Source: Acheta domesticus (Eukaryota > Arthropoda > Insecta > Orthoptera > Gryllidae). From it: a stretch of 64,000 nucleotides of DNA. Position numbers and translations under genes: made by a program. The notes under the pieces were generated by a model, which had not been told where the DNA came from, did not search any database, and worked only from the letters and a program-made list of their open reading frames with translations. Below, in pieces: positions 1 to 12,023 of this stretch. The stretch lies in the NCBI GenBank assembly GCA_031308135.1, contig JAHLJT010000631.1, positions 34,085,522 to 34,149,521 of the forward strand, given 5' to 3'. How positions within the stretch are numbered: position 1 is the first letter of the stretch; each line of letters opens with the position of its first letter.

Positions 1-1750
1 AAACTATGCAAAAATACTCTACTCAATACAAATGGTACAACATTTGGTGCGAAAACGAAATATTTTCATGCAAATATCAACATAAATTTGACAATTATAG
101 TCCTTTTCATACAGCTACATCAAGTCACAACAATCACACGTAATTCACAGAAATTCGCGAGAGCGAAACGGAATTCCATTGTTGCATTCCCTGCATTGTC
201 TCTCTTCTCTGAGAGCTAGCAATTTTTATTTCCAATATTTCAAAATAAATAATTTCTAAAAGATTGATGTGTATATGTATAACCATAGACCGCTAGTATG
301 CTTTAAAAGCCTCGGCGCTCTATCCACCTCCTTGTAATAGCTAAAAGTTCCGCTACTGACCGCTGGCGCGCTGCTCGCCGACCATTCCTCGATCTGCTGC
401 TGCATGCAAATATACGGAGATACGCATTACAAACACAAAACTTTTCGATTTACAGGCTTTGAATTCAAGTATTTAGGCAGCTCCATTACTTCTTTAGTAA
501 CAGCAGCAGTGTTCTTCACGACCTCTGATAAAAAATGTTCACAAATTATGTCAATGATTGTTATTAAATCTGCGCTCTCGTCACATGCAAGGAAACTGTT
601 TTTTTGCAAAGCTGGCTTAATATATTTTTGAAGGTTTCTTTTCACAACAAACCTTGGAAGTTGTGGTACAGCTTTCACAATAAATTGCTCTACCACATAT
701 AACCTTCAGGGTTATTTAAAGATGAGACTGATTTTTTTATTTATTTAATAACCACCCATGTTAATTATCTTCACATTGTAAATAAATATTCACATACATT
801 CTTGATGTTTCTGAACGTTAATAAAATATGTAACCCTTACTTCGGCAATCTAACAATTCAGTTTATTCTCAAAATTAGATACAAATCTTGAAAAAACACT
901 CACAAATAGCATAAACAATTTTTGTTTACGTTCAATAAAAACATACTGGCTCCATGTACTGGGAATGATCGTTTGAGACAGCTTTGGATATTTCTCGTAT
1001 TGTAACACTTGTCAATCAAAAAGTGACATTTTCTCACAAACGTCATTGGATATCACGAGATGTCTGTTTGTTGATTTTTATTTCTGATGTTTGATTTATT
1101 GTTCTATCATTACTGTGGAATTTGGAAGCGGACTACGCAAAGAATTAGAAATAATGTCTTTGTACTTTAGTTGCTCTTATTGAAAATCTCTAATAGATTT
1201 TTCTTGTACCTCCATGAGAGCGCCAATATGAATTTCGCTAGTCGAAAGTAATTTTATGACTATCTCTAGGTGAGAACGTTTTTACCAGGGCAATAGTGAT
1301 TTGGAGTACTTTTTTTTGAGTGAACTTTCCTGAGTATTATTTACAGCAGCATCAACATTTATTTATAACAGCGCCCGTCGTCCGTTTTAGAACTAGTTTC
1401 TTCCAGTTATTTAGCGATTATTTTTTCACGAACTCTTCTATTTTGAATTTTTACTTTTTTGAGCGTGTAATATAGATTAAAGAATAAAAATAGTTGGAAA
1501 ATATAAAAATAGGTAGTATAAAACTGATAAAATAATAGTTTTCAATTTTTTTTCGTTTTCATCCATTGTCTTTAAAAACCTTAAAGACATTATGTGCATT
1601 ATAATTTTCTTTAAATACCTAAATATACAAGTAAATATCAGAAATAATTAAGAATAAATATTGTATTTTATATGTCTAAAAGAATCACTACTGGCTCACT
1701 AACCATGTAGATTTCACGCATGCTATGTATTTGAGGGTTAATTTGAAGCA
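1..1750. other. AT-rich DNA without recognised gene
   Basis: The short open frames here have no recognisable motif, no codon bias and no splice-bounded structure. A slightly GC-richer patch lies around 300-410. I see no repeat shared with the rest of the window. Confidence 0.6.
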
Positions 1751-1849
1751 TTCACTCCACAATTTCTTTTAAGCAAGCTGCACAGTAAAATATAATTTCA
1801 GTATTGTTTAACATTACCACCAACACGAGTTTGTAATGCCTCATATCAC

Positions 1850-2016
1850 AGTAAGTGACCAAAATCGTCCCAAATGCGGGCATTTCCCTATGCATTAAAA
1901 CGGCCCGAAGGTCTCGCGAATGGTCGGCGACCAGCGCTCCAGCGGCCACAATGTGAAACTTCGTCCGTTCGCTGGCTTCCATAAGGATCGGCGAAGTGCC
2001 GCGGCTGTTAGGCATA
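1850..2016 (-). pseudogene. Possible ankyrin-repeat exon or relic
   Basis: On the minus strand a frame starting near 2015 spells the ankyrin-like order G-T-S-P-I-L-M-E-A-S, then H-I-V, then A-G-A-L-V-A-D, then A-V-L-M-H. This resembles the ankyrin consensus (G-x-TPLM-x-A ... IV ... GADV ... ALM-x-A). A possible splice acceptor (GCTAG, AG at 2018-2017) lies just before it, and the stretch is GC-richer than its flanks. The canonical leucines of the second helix are not in place, so it could be a decayed exon, a pseudogene, or chance. No partner exon was found nearby. Confidence 0.3.
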
Positions 2017-2136
2017 CTAGCGGGCTATGGTATAACAAAAGTTCGAATGTAAGAAACGAACAAAGAAATAATATACAAAATTGCAAATTCTAATTTACGA
2101 CGCATCCAGCTGTCTATAGCGCAGTAAATTTGCAGC

Positions 2137-2500
2137 GAGCTATTATGTTTGTCACGAAATCATAGAAAAACTACTCGTCTTTTCAAAAAACTAAGCATGA
2201 CCTTATTTGAAGATGTAGTTTTGATAAATACATTTCTGTAAAAAAAATGTATTTTCACATTTGTAGTCGTAAAAGGACACCGAAAACGAAGCGCATTGAA
2301 TTCCGAGTACGCTATTATGTTTGTCAGGAAATTATAGAAAAACGACTCATATTTTCAAAAAATTCAACATTACCTTACTTGAAGATCTGTTTTCGATGAG
2401 CATATTTCATTAAGAAAAACAATTGTATCTTTACAATTGTAGTTGTAGAAAGACGCCGAAATTTTTTAAAATTTTTTAAATGTTTGCAAAATCAGGCTTT
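2137..2500. repeat. Two tandem units, 172-bp period
   Basis: The string CTATTATGTTTGTCA occurs at 2140 and again at 2312, and the following ~150 bases align between the units with substitutions and small indels. The second unit ends in GTTGTAGAAAGACGCCGAAA, which resembles the interior of the A-family repeat found elsewhere in this window, so this may be an old A-family fragment that duplicated. Confidence 0.5.
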
Positions 2501-3540
2501 TCAACGAACATGAAACTTGCACCATGCTCTTAAGGGTAAATGTACCGACAGTAGTTCAATTTGCCGCCACCATATGGCTGCACCAAAATAAGAACAATTT
2601 ACCAAACCAATAACGTCTGCACAAATGGTCCGATTTTCGATCTGTGAACGGCATTTATCTCCTTTTGAAAACAGAATTTACGCTACGAAAACAGAATTTA
2701 CGCTTTCCAAAAATAAAGCAGAAACTCGTTTCTTTTTTTTTCTCGTACTTCCGGAAACAATTTCAAAAATGTAGGCTTACACCGCGATGGAAACCAGCTT
2801 CCAAAATTCAACGCCATGTCAATCATGCAAATCGAATGAATAGGAGCGACGGAAAGTCAAATTTGGAAAAACAACCTCACCCCCCTGCCCCTGACAGGCA
2901 AGCCAGGCACTCCGTTTATGCTTTCGTCACTTTGCATCTCAATATATTTTTTTACCACATATGAAACTAGTGTTGCTGTAATAGAGGCAAACGGTCTCGT
3001 ATCATCTGTAATAGTCGTATAAAACTATCTTGTTCACATATTCCCGTCTTCCTTCAAATACTATCAAAAAATTATTTGAACCATTACTCAAAATATCAAA
3101 TCCCGTTTGGAACATATTTCAAAAATAAAATTTGACTAATTGCGTAAATATCGCTATTACACGAAATACAATATTCTATTTCACATATTTTTTTTGTTAT
3201 ACTTCACTTCTAAGATCTTTCGTTGTCATTCCACTTCCGGAAAGAATGAGCAGAGATTGTGCACGAGCTTTTTTATCGTACTACTCGATTTTTGGTCTCA
3301 GAACGGCGTTTGTCTCCTTGATAGACATCACCTGGTTAATCCCTTTTCCCAAGTAAAATAGCCGAAGCTAATTTTAAAATTGTTTTCGTACTTTCGGACA
3401 AATTTGAAAAAGTGGTAAAATAGTGGGCTGGAGAGATGCATCCTGAACCCAACGCCATACCATACACTGAAATCGGATAAATTGACTTCTTTAGTCAAAT
3501 GTAGAAAACAAAATCTTCAGTAACGTCAAAATTCTCTTTC
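2501..3540. other. AT-rich DNA, no gene seen
   Basis: Contains a short direct duplication of GAAAACAGAATTTACGCT near 2667-2705. Short open frames lack recognisable motifs. Confidence 0.55.
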
Positions 3541-3830
3541 GTGGTACTGCCCGACGATCTCGCAGCTAGAGTCAGGACTGTTACTAGAGCTCTGCAATGA
3601 GGCAAAACAACCGCTCGAGGCTCTGGGGCTCCGCGCCGCCGCTCGGCGAAGGGAGGGGGACCTTACTCGGGGGGAAGGGGATAATTTAAACGGACATTTC
3701 GACCGGATGTCTTGCAGCTCCCGCTTCTCTGCAGAACAGCCGACGAGGCTGGGGAGTCGCCGAGCGCTCGAACGCCGCCGGACGCTCGCTAGCTCCGCCG
3801 CTCAACGCATGGACGGACAACACTTTCGCA
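3541..3830. other. GC-rich, CpG-rich patch
   Basis: A ~290-bp island of high GC and many CG dinucleotides lies inside AT-rich DNA, next to an AT-only palindromic tract (AATTAATT repeats, 3840-3905). It could be a CpG-island-like promoter of a gene outside view or part of an old repeat. No reading frame is recognised. Confidence 0.35.
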
Positions 3831-3840
3831 AAACACTTTC

Positions 3841-4920
3841 AATTAATTGTAATTAATTAATTATAATCGAAAGAAAGTACAATTTCAATTAAACAATTAA
3901 TTGATTGAAAAGTAACAATTTGTCGAATAATTGAAAATAATTCTTTAGAGACAAAACAATACAAATTTTGAAAGAATTAAAGGCAAACAAAGAGTCTGAA
4001 AATAAATTTAAAACCAACTTTTTAACTATATCAATAAAATGAAATAAAAAATTTTAAAAAAACTAAAATAATTTTCACCAGTTCTTTCCACATTGTAACT
4101 TATTACACAATGTTGAAAAACGCAGTTTATTAATTAGGATCTCTAAAATGTAAATATGGACCTGCAGTATATATTCAAATAAGCAAAGAAAATTCTGTAA
4201 TATGAAAATAAGCAAAGAAAATACCTAAAACTTGCAGTTTAGATGCCTGAAAATTCCAAAAATGAAAAATAAGCAGGAAAAAGGCAACAAAAAAGATACG
4301 AAATTGGAAGGAAAAGGTACTAATATATTTCATTGCACTTGTATCTACATTTAGCAGAGCATTTGTATTTACACCATATAAAATTAGGGGGAAATTAATG
4401 ATTTTATAACATTCTTGAGCAATAGAAAAATGCCTAATATTGTAATTTAGTATAAGCCTAGAAATTATAAAAATGAATGTTCTAATTGCCTTTAATTTTC
4501 ATAACTGGCTTACGAAAGATATCTAACATGTAATTCTTTGAATTAACAAAGTCTTCCTTTCCTTCCATTACTTTCGTATAGGAACATCAGTGTCGGAAGT
4601 CAAGGTTATCGATTTGCCCCCCAGGATGCGCGTCATGTTTGTATCGCGAATCTGAGCCCAGCGCTCGCACATGACCCAGCGGTCACGTACGATCTACCGT
4701 TACTTTTGTTTGCGTGAAGAAGTGAGAAAAGAGCGAGCCCTTGATCTCTACAGATACAGAATATGAAATTCAAACACAAATAACAACTTCGGTGTATAAC
4801 TAGAGAAAAAGTAAAGATTTGATACCAATTGACAAGGATTAGCAAAATCAAAATGTAATTGTCACCATCCCGTCACCTATATATACATATAAGGAGCGAT
4901 AGTGCGCTCGTGAAAACTGT
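3841..4920. other. AT-rich DNA, no gene seen
   Basis: Begins with TTAATTAA-type simple palindromic DNA. Nothing coding is recognised; a GC-richer spot lies near 4610-4700. Confidence 0.55.
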
Positions 4921-4927
4921 TCAAAGG

Positions 4928-5030
4928 GTTGGTTGACTCGGTAGCTTAGTGGTCAGAGCAGCTGGGCGTAAACCAGAAGGCCCGGGTTCGAATCCCGGTC
5001 GGGCCGACCAATTCTTTGAACAAATTTAAT
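4928..5030 (+). tRNA. tRNA-like sequence, probably SINE head or tRNA pseudogene
   Basis: Good RNA polymerase III internal promoters are present: box A TAGCTTAGTGG (about 4941) and box B GGTTCGAATCC (about 4987). A cloverleaf can be drawn in part: the T arm is perfect (CCGGG/CCCGG), and the anticodon stem CTGG/CCAG has loop GCGTAAA, giving a GTA-like anticodon but with C instead of U before it. Acceptor pairing is imperfect with G-U pairs and one mismatch. The segment is bracketed by TTCAAAG and CTTTGAA, an inverted repeat. A related minus-strand copy sits at 23.5-23.6 kb. These points favour a tRNA-derived SINE or pseudogene over a functional tRNA gene. Confidence 0.6.
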
Positions 5031-5039
5031 TATTAAAAT

Positions 5040-5650
5040 CAAAATGACTTAAACCGGCGACCGGGAATCTCCAACCGGCTGCGAAGGACAGTCGAGGGCG
5101 TGGTCCCGAGAGAAGCGAGGCGAGCGAGCGCTGGTCAGTAAAAATCGCGGAGAATGCCGACTTCTAGTAATTAAAAAGTTTGTCTTTCTATATACTATTC
5201 TAAAATTTGAGATCTGGACGAATTGTTGCAATCCTAACAATACATCTACATTTTCGTCATATTTTTGGTACTGTATTACGTATTTTACACATTTTGCAGA
5301 TTTTGCAAATTTGTACATATCTATCAATTTTTTAGAAATTATTTCCGAAATCGCATTTGATTAATTTTGAAAACCCGTTTTTATTTAAAATTGTTTTTAT
5401 TTTTTAGCAATCAGCATATTTTGTCTTATACTAATTCAGAATTGCTGAGGACCCGAGGTGTTGCACGTGAAGATTTCGAAGAGAGTGCTTGAAAGATTCT
5501 CTGTTCGTCCTTAAGTTTTCTACGTGTGTATCATTGTTGTCATTGCTGTCAGAAATAAATACAAAAACAGCAGGAAGGAAAAGTATTTATTTTTAAATTC
5601 GATTTAATTAATATTTTTTAAATGAAATTTCAAATTGTGAACTTTTTTTT
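5040..5650. other. Intergenic DNA, no gene seen
   Basis: A short GC-rich patch (5050-5160) precedes AT-rich DNA. No motif recognised. Confidence 0.5.
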
Positions 5651-6697
5651 TTACTTTACCCTTCCTCCCAAATTTCGTAAGGAGAGAAATTTGTATCGTG
5701 CGCCAGAAAATTCTTATTGCCGAGCACTGGTAACAAAAAAGTGGATAAATCCTGTAACTATATAGTAAATTACTTCCTATAACTCGTGATGTAGCCAGAA
5801 TCAATGTTTTGTGGGTCCTTGATACTGAAAATCGATTGACGGCAAAACGTCTGACCGTCCGTCCGTCTGGTGTATGTGAACGACACTAGCGCTTAAACTA
5901 TGCGTACGATGTTTTCCGAACTGAATATACAGCTGTCGATATGCCCTGAGTCGAAGTTCTGCGATTTTGAAAATCATTCATTAATTTTTGAGGGTACATT
6001 ACATGACGCCCTTGGGACATTTGCAAAATTTTCTCAAATATGGCTCCTTTTTCTTTAATTTCTCGTAAAAATGGAGTAAAATACACTTATAAGGATGGCA
6101 TATGTCTGATTTTCACTGATAACTCTGAGTTTTCGAAAAATTACAAAAGATTGATTTTTTTCGGCGTTTTTTTACAACTACAATATCGAAGATAGAGATT
6201 TCTCCTTCAATAGAAATTTGAAGAATTTCTAATTAGTACATAATTATTTTTTTCATTAACAGTGTATTTCGCACTATCCTTACAAAAAGTTTGAACAAAA
6301 AAATTGGAATGGCGTTAGAGGGTTTCTGAAAATGCGGAATTTTGAGTTTGTTTCCACAAAAAAACTCGAGTTTTCGAGAAACTTTATATGATATAATGAA
6401 AGGCACATGTGCTCATAAATGCAATAAAGTGAACAAATCGCTGCTAACGTAAATGTAAACGATATGAGGGACTAGTCAAAAAGTTAGATTTTTGTAATTT
6501 TTGCAAAAACAAAAGAAGACAGCAAAATAGCATTTATGTCTCTGCATAACATTTTGAAAAGAACCACTTTTTGGTATCAGGTGACCCCAAAACGTGTATT
6601 TCCGTTGAAATCTCGAAATCAATTTTCCGCAGCATTATATAACTTTCCCTATACTATGTATATTACTCCGTATATACGTACGTACACGGGAAAGTAA
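5651..6697 (+). mobile_element. A-family TIR element, copy A1
   Basis: The right end carries the family signature: TAACTTTCCCTATAC, a CGTACGTA core, then GGGAAAGTAA. The left end is a degraded TTACTTTACCC. The left interior has the diagnostic run ACCGTCCGTCCGTCT followed by GTGAACGACACTAGCG, as in copies at 40.6 and 58.9 kb. The body is AT-rich and non-coding, made of loosely repeated phrases such as GAAATTTGAAG and GAGAAAATGGCG. It looks like a non-autonomous DNA transposon with long terminal inverted repeats; no transposase is encoded. Confidence 0.65.
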
Positions 6698-6929
6698 AAC
6701 ATGGTAATTAGTACATTCCGCAGTCAAAAGTTTACTCAACGCTACAACAATGTACACAAGCATGTAATAAACTCTAAAATAATTGGAGTTACTTTCTCAC
6801 TATTCCACACACGTTAGCATTATAAACGTAAAACTCACTGTTCTGATTTGTGGTAGTTGCACTGATGTAATAACATCTCACACAGTTCGATTATATAAAT
6901 TTATCTCGTCAATATGACTCTTAGATGCG

Positions 6930-7335
6930 GAGCGACTCAAAGCACCTCCGTACAGAAAAGAGAAGCCCATCGGCTGTATTGGCTGATCTGAAGGCGGCCT
7001 TTGATAATAAAAACAGGAAAAAGTTGTGGAGCATTATGTTGTAATTAGGAATTGATGAGATCATTAATTGCTTGAAGATAGTATACAAAGAAACAAGTTG
7101 CAGGCTGATGATAGAAGGTAAATTTAACAATAAGGTTTGGATCAATAAAGGGGTTAGACAACGGTGCGCATTGAGTCTTCTTTTCAGTATATTTATGGCA
7201 GGTTTAGAAGAGAAAGTAAGGAAGGTCCAGGATGGTGGATTTTTAATTGGTAAATTGAAAATGTGGTTTGTACTATTGGCTGATAATGCCAAGGACTTGA
7301 ATCAGATGTTGGATAGATTAGAAAAAAAATAGAGA
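6930..7335 (+). pseudogene. Non-LTR reverse transcriptase fragment lacking the YADD box
   Basis: The plus strand reads ADLKAAFDNKNRKKLW, then after a stop LGIDEIINCLKIVYKE, then KGVRQRCALSLLFSIF, then AGLEEKVRKVQ, then LADNAKDLNQMLDRLEKK. This follows the order of LINE reverse transcriptase: the first catalytic Asp in AFD, the GVRQGCPLSPLLF block, and the downstream helix. The catalytic Y-A-D-D segment expected between the GGFLIGKLKMW block and the AKDL block is missing, apparently through a short in-frame deletion, and Gly in RQGC has become Arg. There is at least one stop. It is a dead scrap with no visible ends. Confidence 0.75.
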
Positions 7336-7344
7336 ATAGATAAC

Positions 7345-8099
7345 TGCGAGAATAGGGCTGCGCCCTAGCCGGGATAGGGTCTTAGTTCCCGACTGGTCCC
7401 CCCACATGAATGGTAGTGCAGTGCAAGCAATAGCGGCTCGTGAACAAAGGAGGCATCTAGGGAAAGAGGGAGCTAACCCACAAGATTCAAAACATCGATT
7501 TATTGACATATGCAACGTGTTCGTTATCGAATATCTTCATAAATCGATACTTTGAATTTTGTGGGTAAATTCCTTGTCGCAAGGCCTCAAATGTTCAGGG
7601 TCACAAAATAATACTGTGACGTCTGCAAGTCTCCTCCCATATTTATTTATTTTTATCCGCTTCCTCATCATGTAGCTGCGTTGCGAGTTTGTGTTGCTCT
7701 GTCTATAACGCAGAAATCGGATCCAATTTTTTTCCAGGTGTTTAAAATTCATTGAATTACTTATGTGATATTTTTTGACGTCTAATGTTTTTGTAGAGCG
7801 TTTTTTTTTAAATTTTACATATCAAACTATCCAAATCTTTTCCAAGCGCTCTCCTTAATTGAAAATAGAAGATATCATTTTTCTCTGCTTATTACCTCGT
7901 GAACAAAACAGTATACACAGGTGCTACGCAGCTTGCATGTGAGTGGAAATCTGAGCCTTCCGTGCGGGCTCAGATTTGGAGTATTCGCTGACGAATGCAC
8001 AATGCGCATGTAATGGACACAACCTGTTTATTGTTCTGCGCTCAGTACAGGGCCTTTTCTCAGAGTAAGGTGCGAGGCGAGGCGGTGCCCGGGCGTGCC
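7345..8099. other. No gene recognised
   Basis: Continues from the LINE scrap into mixed DNA. Nothing recognisable as coding or as a structured repeat before the MITE at 8100. Confidence 0.5.
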
Positions 8100-8336
8100 T
8101 ATAGTGCGGTTTTTAAAACTTTGCCCCTCAAGGCTCGTCTTCACGATGGAATATGTCACGGTATTTCGCGTCTTTCTCAGTCATGCCGTTAGATGTCGCA
8201 TGATCGCGACCGTATCAAGCAGTGTTTGTGATTATGCGACATCTAGCGGCACGAGCAAGAAAGACTCGAAATGCCGAGTGATATTCCATCGTGGCCATAT
8301 GGGCTTGAGGGGCAGAGTTATACAAATCGCACTATA
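8100..8336. mobile_element. Hairpin MITE, family C copy C1
   Basis: The two halves are inverted repeats of about 100 bp. It starts TATAGTGCGGTTTTT and ends AAATCGCACTATA. Inside, CTTCACGATGGAATAT mirrors ATATTCCATCGTGG, and TAGATGTCGCATGATC mirrors GATTATGCGACATCTA. TA at both ends fits a Tc1/mariner-type target, but the source transposase is not seen. A second copy lies at 53951-54196. Confidence 0.8.
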
Positions 8337-8387
8337 ACCGGAGAGTCTCTGCGGGAAGAGACGAGACTGCTTTGCGCACCGGCTTTG

Positions 8388-8417
8388 GCACGGGCACGGG
8401 CACGGGCACGGGCACGG
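8388..8417. repeat. GGGCAC hexamer microsatellite
   Basis: About five copies of GGGCAC in direct array, immediately after the C1 MITE and a short spacer. The short frames across it (alternating Arg-Ala) are artefacts. Confidence 0.85.
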
Positions 8418-9323
8418 AAAACGCTTGAAATGAATGTTCAATATACATTTTCAGATGAACAAAACCTACACCACATGAAAAGTTTTGTTGTAAGACATTT
8501 AATTTGTTGAAAAATGATTATGAAATGCTAGTTCATATTTATCATGGCAGGCAATGCCTACTATTCGGACAAGCAAGCTGTTTATTTCATAAGTTCGATT
8601 TCATTTTATTTGAACGTATGCGCATCTTGTTATGTTTAAGCTTCAATACAAATTATTTCACTAAATGTATTTTTGCCTCACACACGAACTCTTAATGAAA
8701 CGCATCCAGCGGACGCAACTCCAGATATTGCCACCTTGCTTGGGCAAAATTCTCAGAACAGCGATCCTGCTTCTTGCAATCCTGCTTCTAGAAATGCATT
8801 GCACAGCCCAATCACTTTAACAAGATTAACCATATAATGTACGCCATAAATTCTACAATTCAAAACGTTTCATAGTCATCTAATTAATTTGATTAATTAA
8901 TAACAATTGCTTTAGGCTCAATTACTTTAGTTTCGCGAATGCTCCGAAAAGCCCGTTAACGGTCGAGCGATCCATCCACTGCGCACATCTGCTGCCATTT
9001 TGTGTTGTGCTGGCATGGCAGGGGTCGCGTTACGACGCGCCCTGCCAATTTCTTTGTTTTATTTCACATTACAAAGTTCAAGCGTCAACGTGTGCAAGAC
9101 CTTCCTTAATATGTCGATCTGATTGTTTAATGGGTTTAATTACATCCTAAACAGTGTAATTTTATCATCTAAACATGAACAAGTTACGTAATATCCATTC
9201 ATGTGTGCAAGTGCCGATGCTAGAACTGACTACATCTTGTGCGAACAAATCTGTGTGTGTTGCAGAACTATTAATTTGGCTTTGCAATGTGTATCTAGCT
9301 TGAATACTGCATTAAGATATTGT
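8418..9323. other. No gene recognised
   Basis: AT-rich DNA with no motif or repeat shared with the rest of the window. Confidence 0.5.
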
Positions 9324-10955
9324 AATGATCCAGGATCATTCCTGGGCTATTCAAAACGTTTTTTAATAAAAAAGACCTAATGAAGTGGGACGGAATATAT
9401 CAAAACGGGGACTATATGTTGAACCGAGTATAGAATAAACAAGTGACGGCAGTGTCGCGCATAAACAGCACTTTTTCTTTACATGAACGCCCGGAGGAAA
9501 ATGTATTTGTGCATCAAAATTAGATAGCGCTTGATGAAAGAAGAATTTTGAAGTTTGTTTTATCAAAATCGGACCACGGGTTACGATGCTATGGTGATTT
9601 TCTTAAAATGCATATTCGACGATGAACTTCCAATTAACAATCTAGTGTTACGAGTTCGGACGTCATCAGAAGTTGAAATTGATATTTTTTTAGGATTTCG
9701 GCTGAAATTGATGAGCTATATCATATTAGAAATTACGGGGCTATTGAGAAGAATTTCGGCGAATTTATGAATATAGTACTGCAATTTTAGGACGCTGGGG
9801 AAAAATATAAATTATTTTTTTCGAGTTCACAATTAAGAATCAAAATAAAAACATTTGATAATGTACATGACCAAATAGGAAAATGTGATGTTGAAATAAA
9901 TATTTTTCGGCGTAGTAAGACATAGAATGGCAAATTAATGAATGGCATTGAAACATTAAGAATTTATTATGAATTTAGAACAATGTCACGCAACCGGAAA
10001 CTGTAAAATAAATAAAATGTGATTATTTTTCGAGCACGTAAACAAGTCAAGAATGGCGGCGAGTGTATTTTGTTTGGTATGAGATTATAAATGATCTGGG
10101 TCAACAATGGGCATCAGAATGAGTCTCGAGATGGTACGGCACGCAGGAACTGTGTTCGCGACTACAATATTTTGAATTTTTAACTTTTGTTAATTCAAGT
10201 AGGGTGAATTACGTGGTGAACAGATTCGCTCTCGAAGTTGTATAGCATGCAGGAACTGCGTTCGCGGCTACAATATGTTTTGAATTTTAAAAGTTTAATT
10301 TGAAAGTTTTGCGAAGTATTAATTTAATTTGCCACGAAAGGAGCAGGACTAAAACTTGACGTGTAGGAGTGCGCGACATATCAGTGATAATTTCGTGGGA
10401 TTTCGAAATCGGTGACAAAACAATATAGCGCGGGGACGTCGCTGTTTATGAGACGGAGCGAGCGGTTCACTGGGTGAGGCTGTTTGAAGACGGGGAGCAG
10501 CAAATTCGGTGCCGTGGGGATCAAGCAGAAGGCGTCAAACAGGAAAGTCGACGCACTTTTAATTATTAATTTTTTTGCGAGAAGATAAAATACTTTTGTT
10601 CAAGGACAAGATTGTGATTAGTTTTAAAGAGTAACGAATCGCCATTCTAATCGTTACAATCACTTTAAAAAAGCATATACAGTAAAATAAGAGAGAAATT
10701 TCATTTTTCAAAGATCAAATTTTAAAGTAGCTAGGATCCTGGCAGCACTACAAACGAGACTAATGTTTAAGGTATTATTCGAATGGAGCCGGTCACAACC
10801 CTCATTATTATAAATTTATGTAAAGTACTTTAGAAAGGGGGGCTAGTATATGTCACGAAGTGGGAATAAGAATTTCAGTACGGTTTCGTAGACAATGCAA
10901 CGTGGTGTCGTTGTTGTTGTATGTTAAGTTGATAATTGACTTAAATAAGTATGTA
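9324..10955 (+). mobile_element. Long dispersed repeat, family B copy B1
   Basis: Aligns over most of its length, inverted, with 20845-22683. Shared anchors are ATGATCCAGGATCAT at the outer end, GACCTAATGAAGTGGGAC, CAAAACGGGGACTATATG, the block ending TTCTTGACTTGTTCAC (complement here near 10045), and the far end AGGGGGGCTA plus GTTGTTGTTGTAT. No reading frame with known motifs is present. No clear terminal inverted repeats or coding function can be assigned; it may be a non-autonomous element or an LTR-like sequence. Confidence 0.65.
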
Positions 10956-12009
10956 GAGTAGAGCTAGTTGTGCACGCCCCTCAGCACAAGCGTTTACAAT
11001 ATTAATTTGCAAATAGTGCTTACGTTCATTGTGTTTAATCGTTGCCTGTGAACGGTAATTACGTGCCGGCAAACATTCGTTATCAAGTATGCACTTTACC
11101 AACTCACTTTCATCTGTTAACGTGTTTTGCTGCCCATCTGTGCCTGGTAATTGTGACAAAACAGGTAGTACCATGTTACCGTTGTCACGGTGTGTCGCCG
11201 GGTGCAGTAGCACATACGAGGGGTGATCTATCAACACCTCCACAGCGCCTCGGCGGGACCACTCCAAACAGTGTTCACGGCGTTGGAGAAACCACAAGTC
11301 ATCAATGTAACATTTCTGTATCTTGCTTTTCTTACAAGTCCACATCCTAACAATTGTTGAACTCTTACGAGAATGCAATTTTCTTTATGTTAATATCAAA
11401 AGGTTTATTCTCAATTCCCATAAACATCGATCATAATAACATTTTTGTAACTTTGTTATGCTTTCTAAAATCAATAATTTATGCTTCAATATAGCATAAC
11501 AAGCCAACAATTGATTTTTTCTGTAATATCAACTTTTTCATAATTCAATTATATGTATTAACCTCACACGTATTCACTAATTTCTGAGTAATGGTGACGA
11601 CCCTGCAGACAACCAATTTCACAAAACAAATCTGGATGGTTGTATAATTCATCCAGTAGTCTTTCGTTCCTAAGAAAAAGGTGGGCTAAAGAGTTAGAGA
11701 AGGATGTCGGAGTATTGATATGCCAATGGGCCAGCCCTCATTCCTGCAGTCCGCTGCTACGTCACATACCTTGCCAACGACAAGAAGTACTGAGCCCAGG
11801 TAAGTGTGTGTTAGGTGGTGAGGGTGGGATAAAGAAAGTTCGCGCGCCATTGGTGGCTCGTTTGTTAAGGTAAAGGCTCGTTTGTTAGGGCAAAGGAATT
11901 AATGTCAGAACGATACACGTTGAGGGGGACGCCACAACGCGCTTCAAAAAACGGCGTTCGTGGCGAATTTAAAATGTAATAAATGTTGAGCGGGAAAATC
12001 CATAATATA
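10956..12009. other. No gene recognised
   Basis: A 145-codon minus-strand frame (10941-11378) has no recognisable motif and is overlapped by an equally good frame on the other strand, so I do not call a gene. Confidence 0.5.
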
Positions 12010-12023
12010 CGAGGGTCGTTCCG

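Noticed and set aside
10941..11378. 145-codon minus-strand frame at 11 kb
   Set aside because: No motif, no codon bias, and a competing 102-codon frame on the opposite strand; not enough to call a gene.
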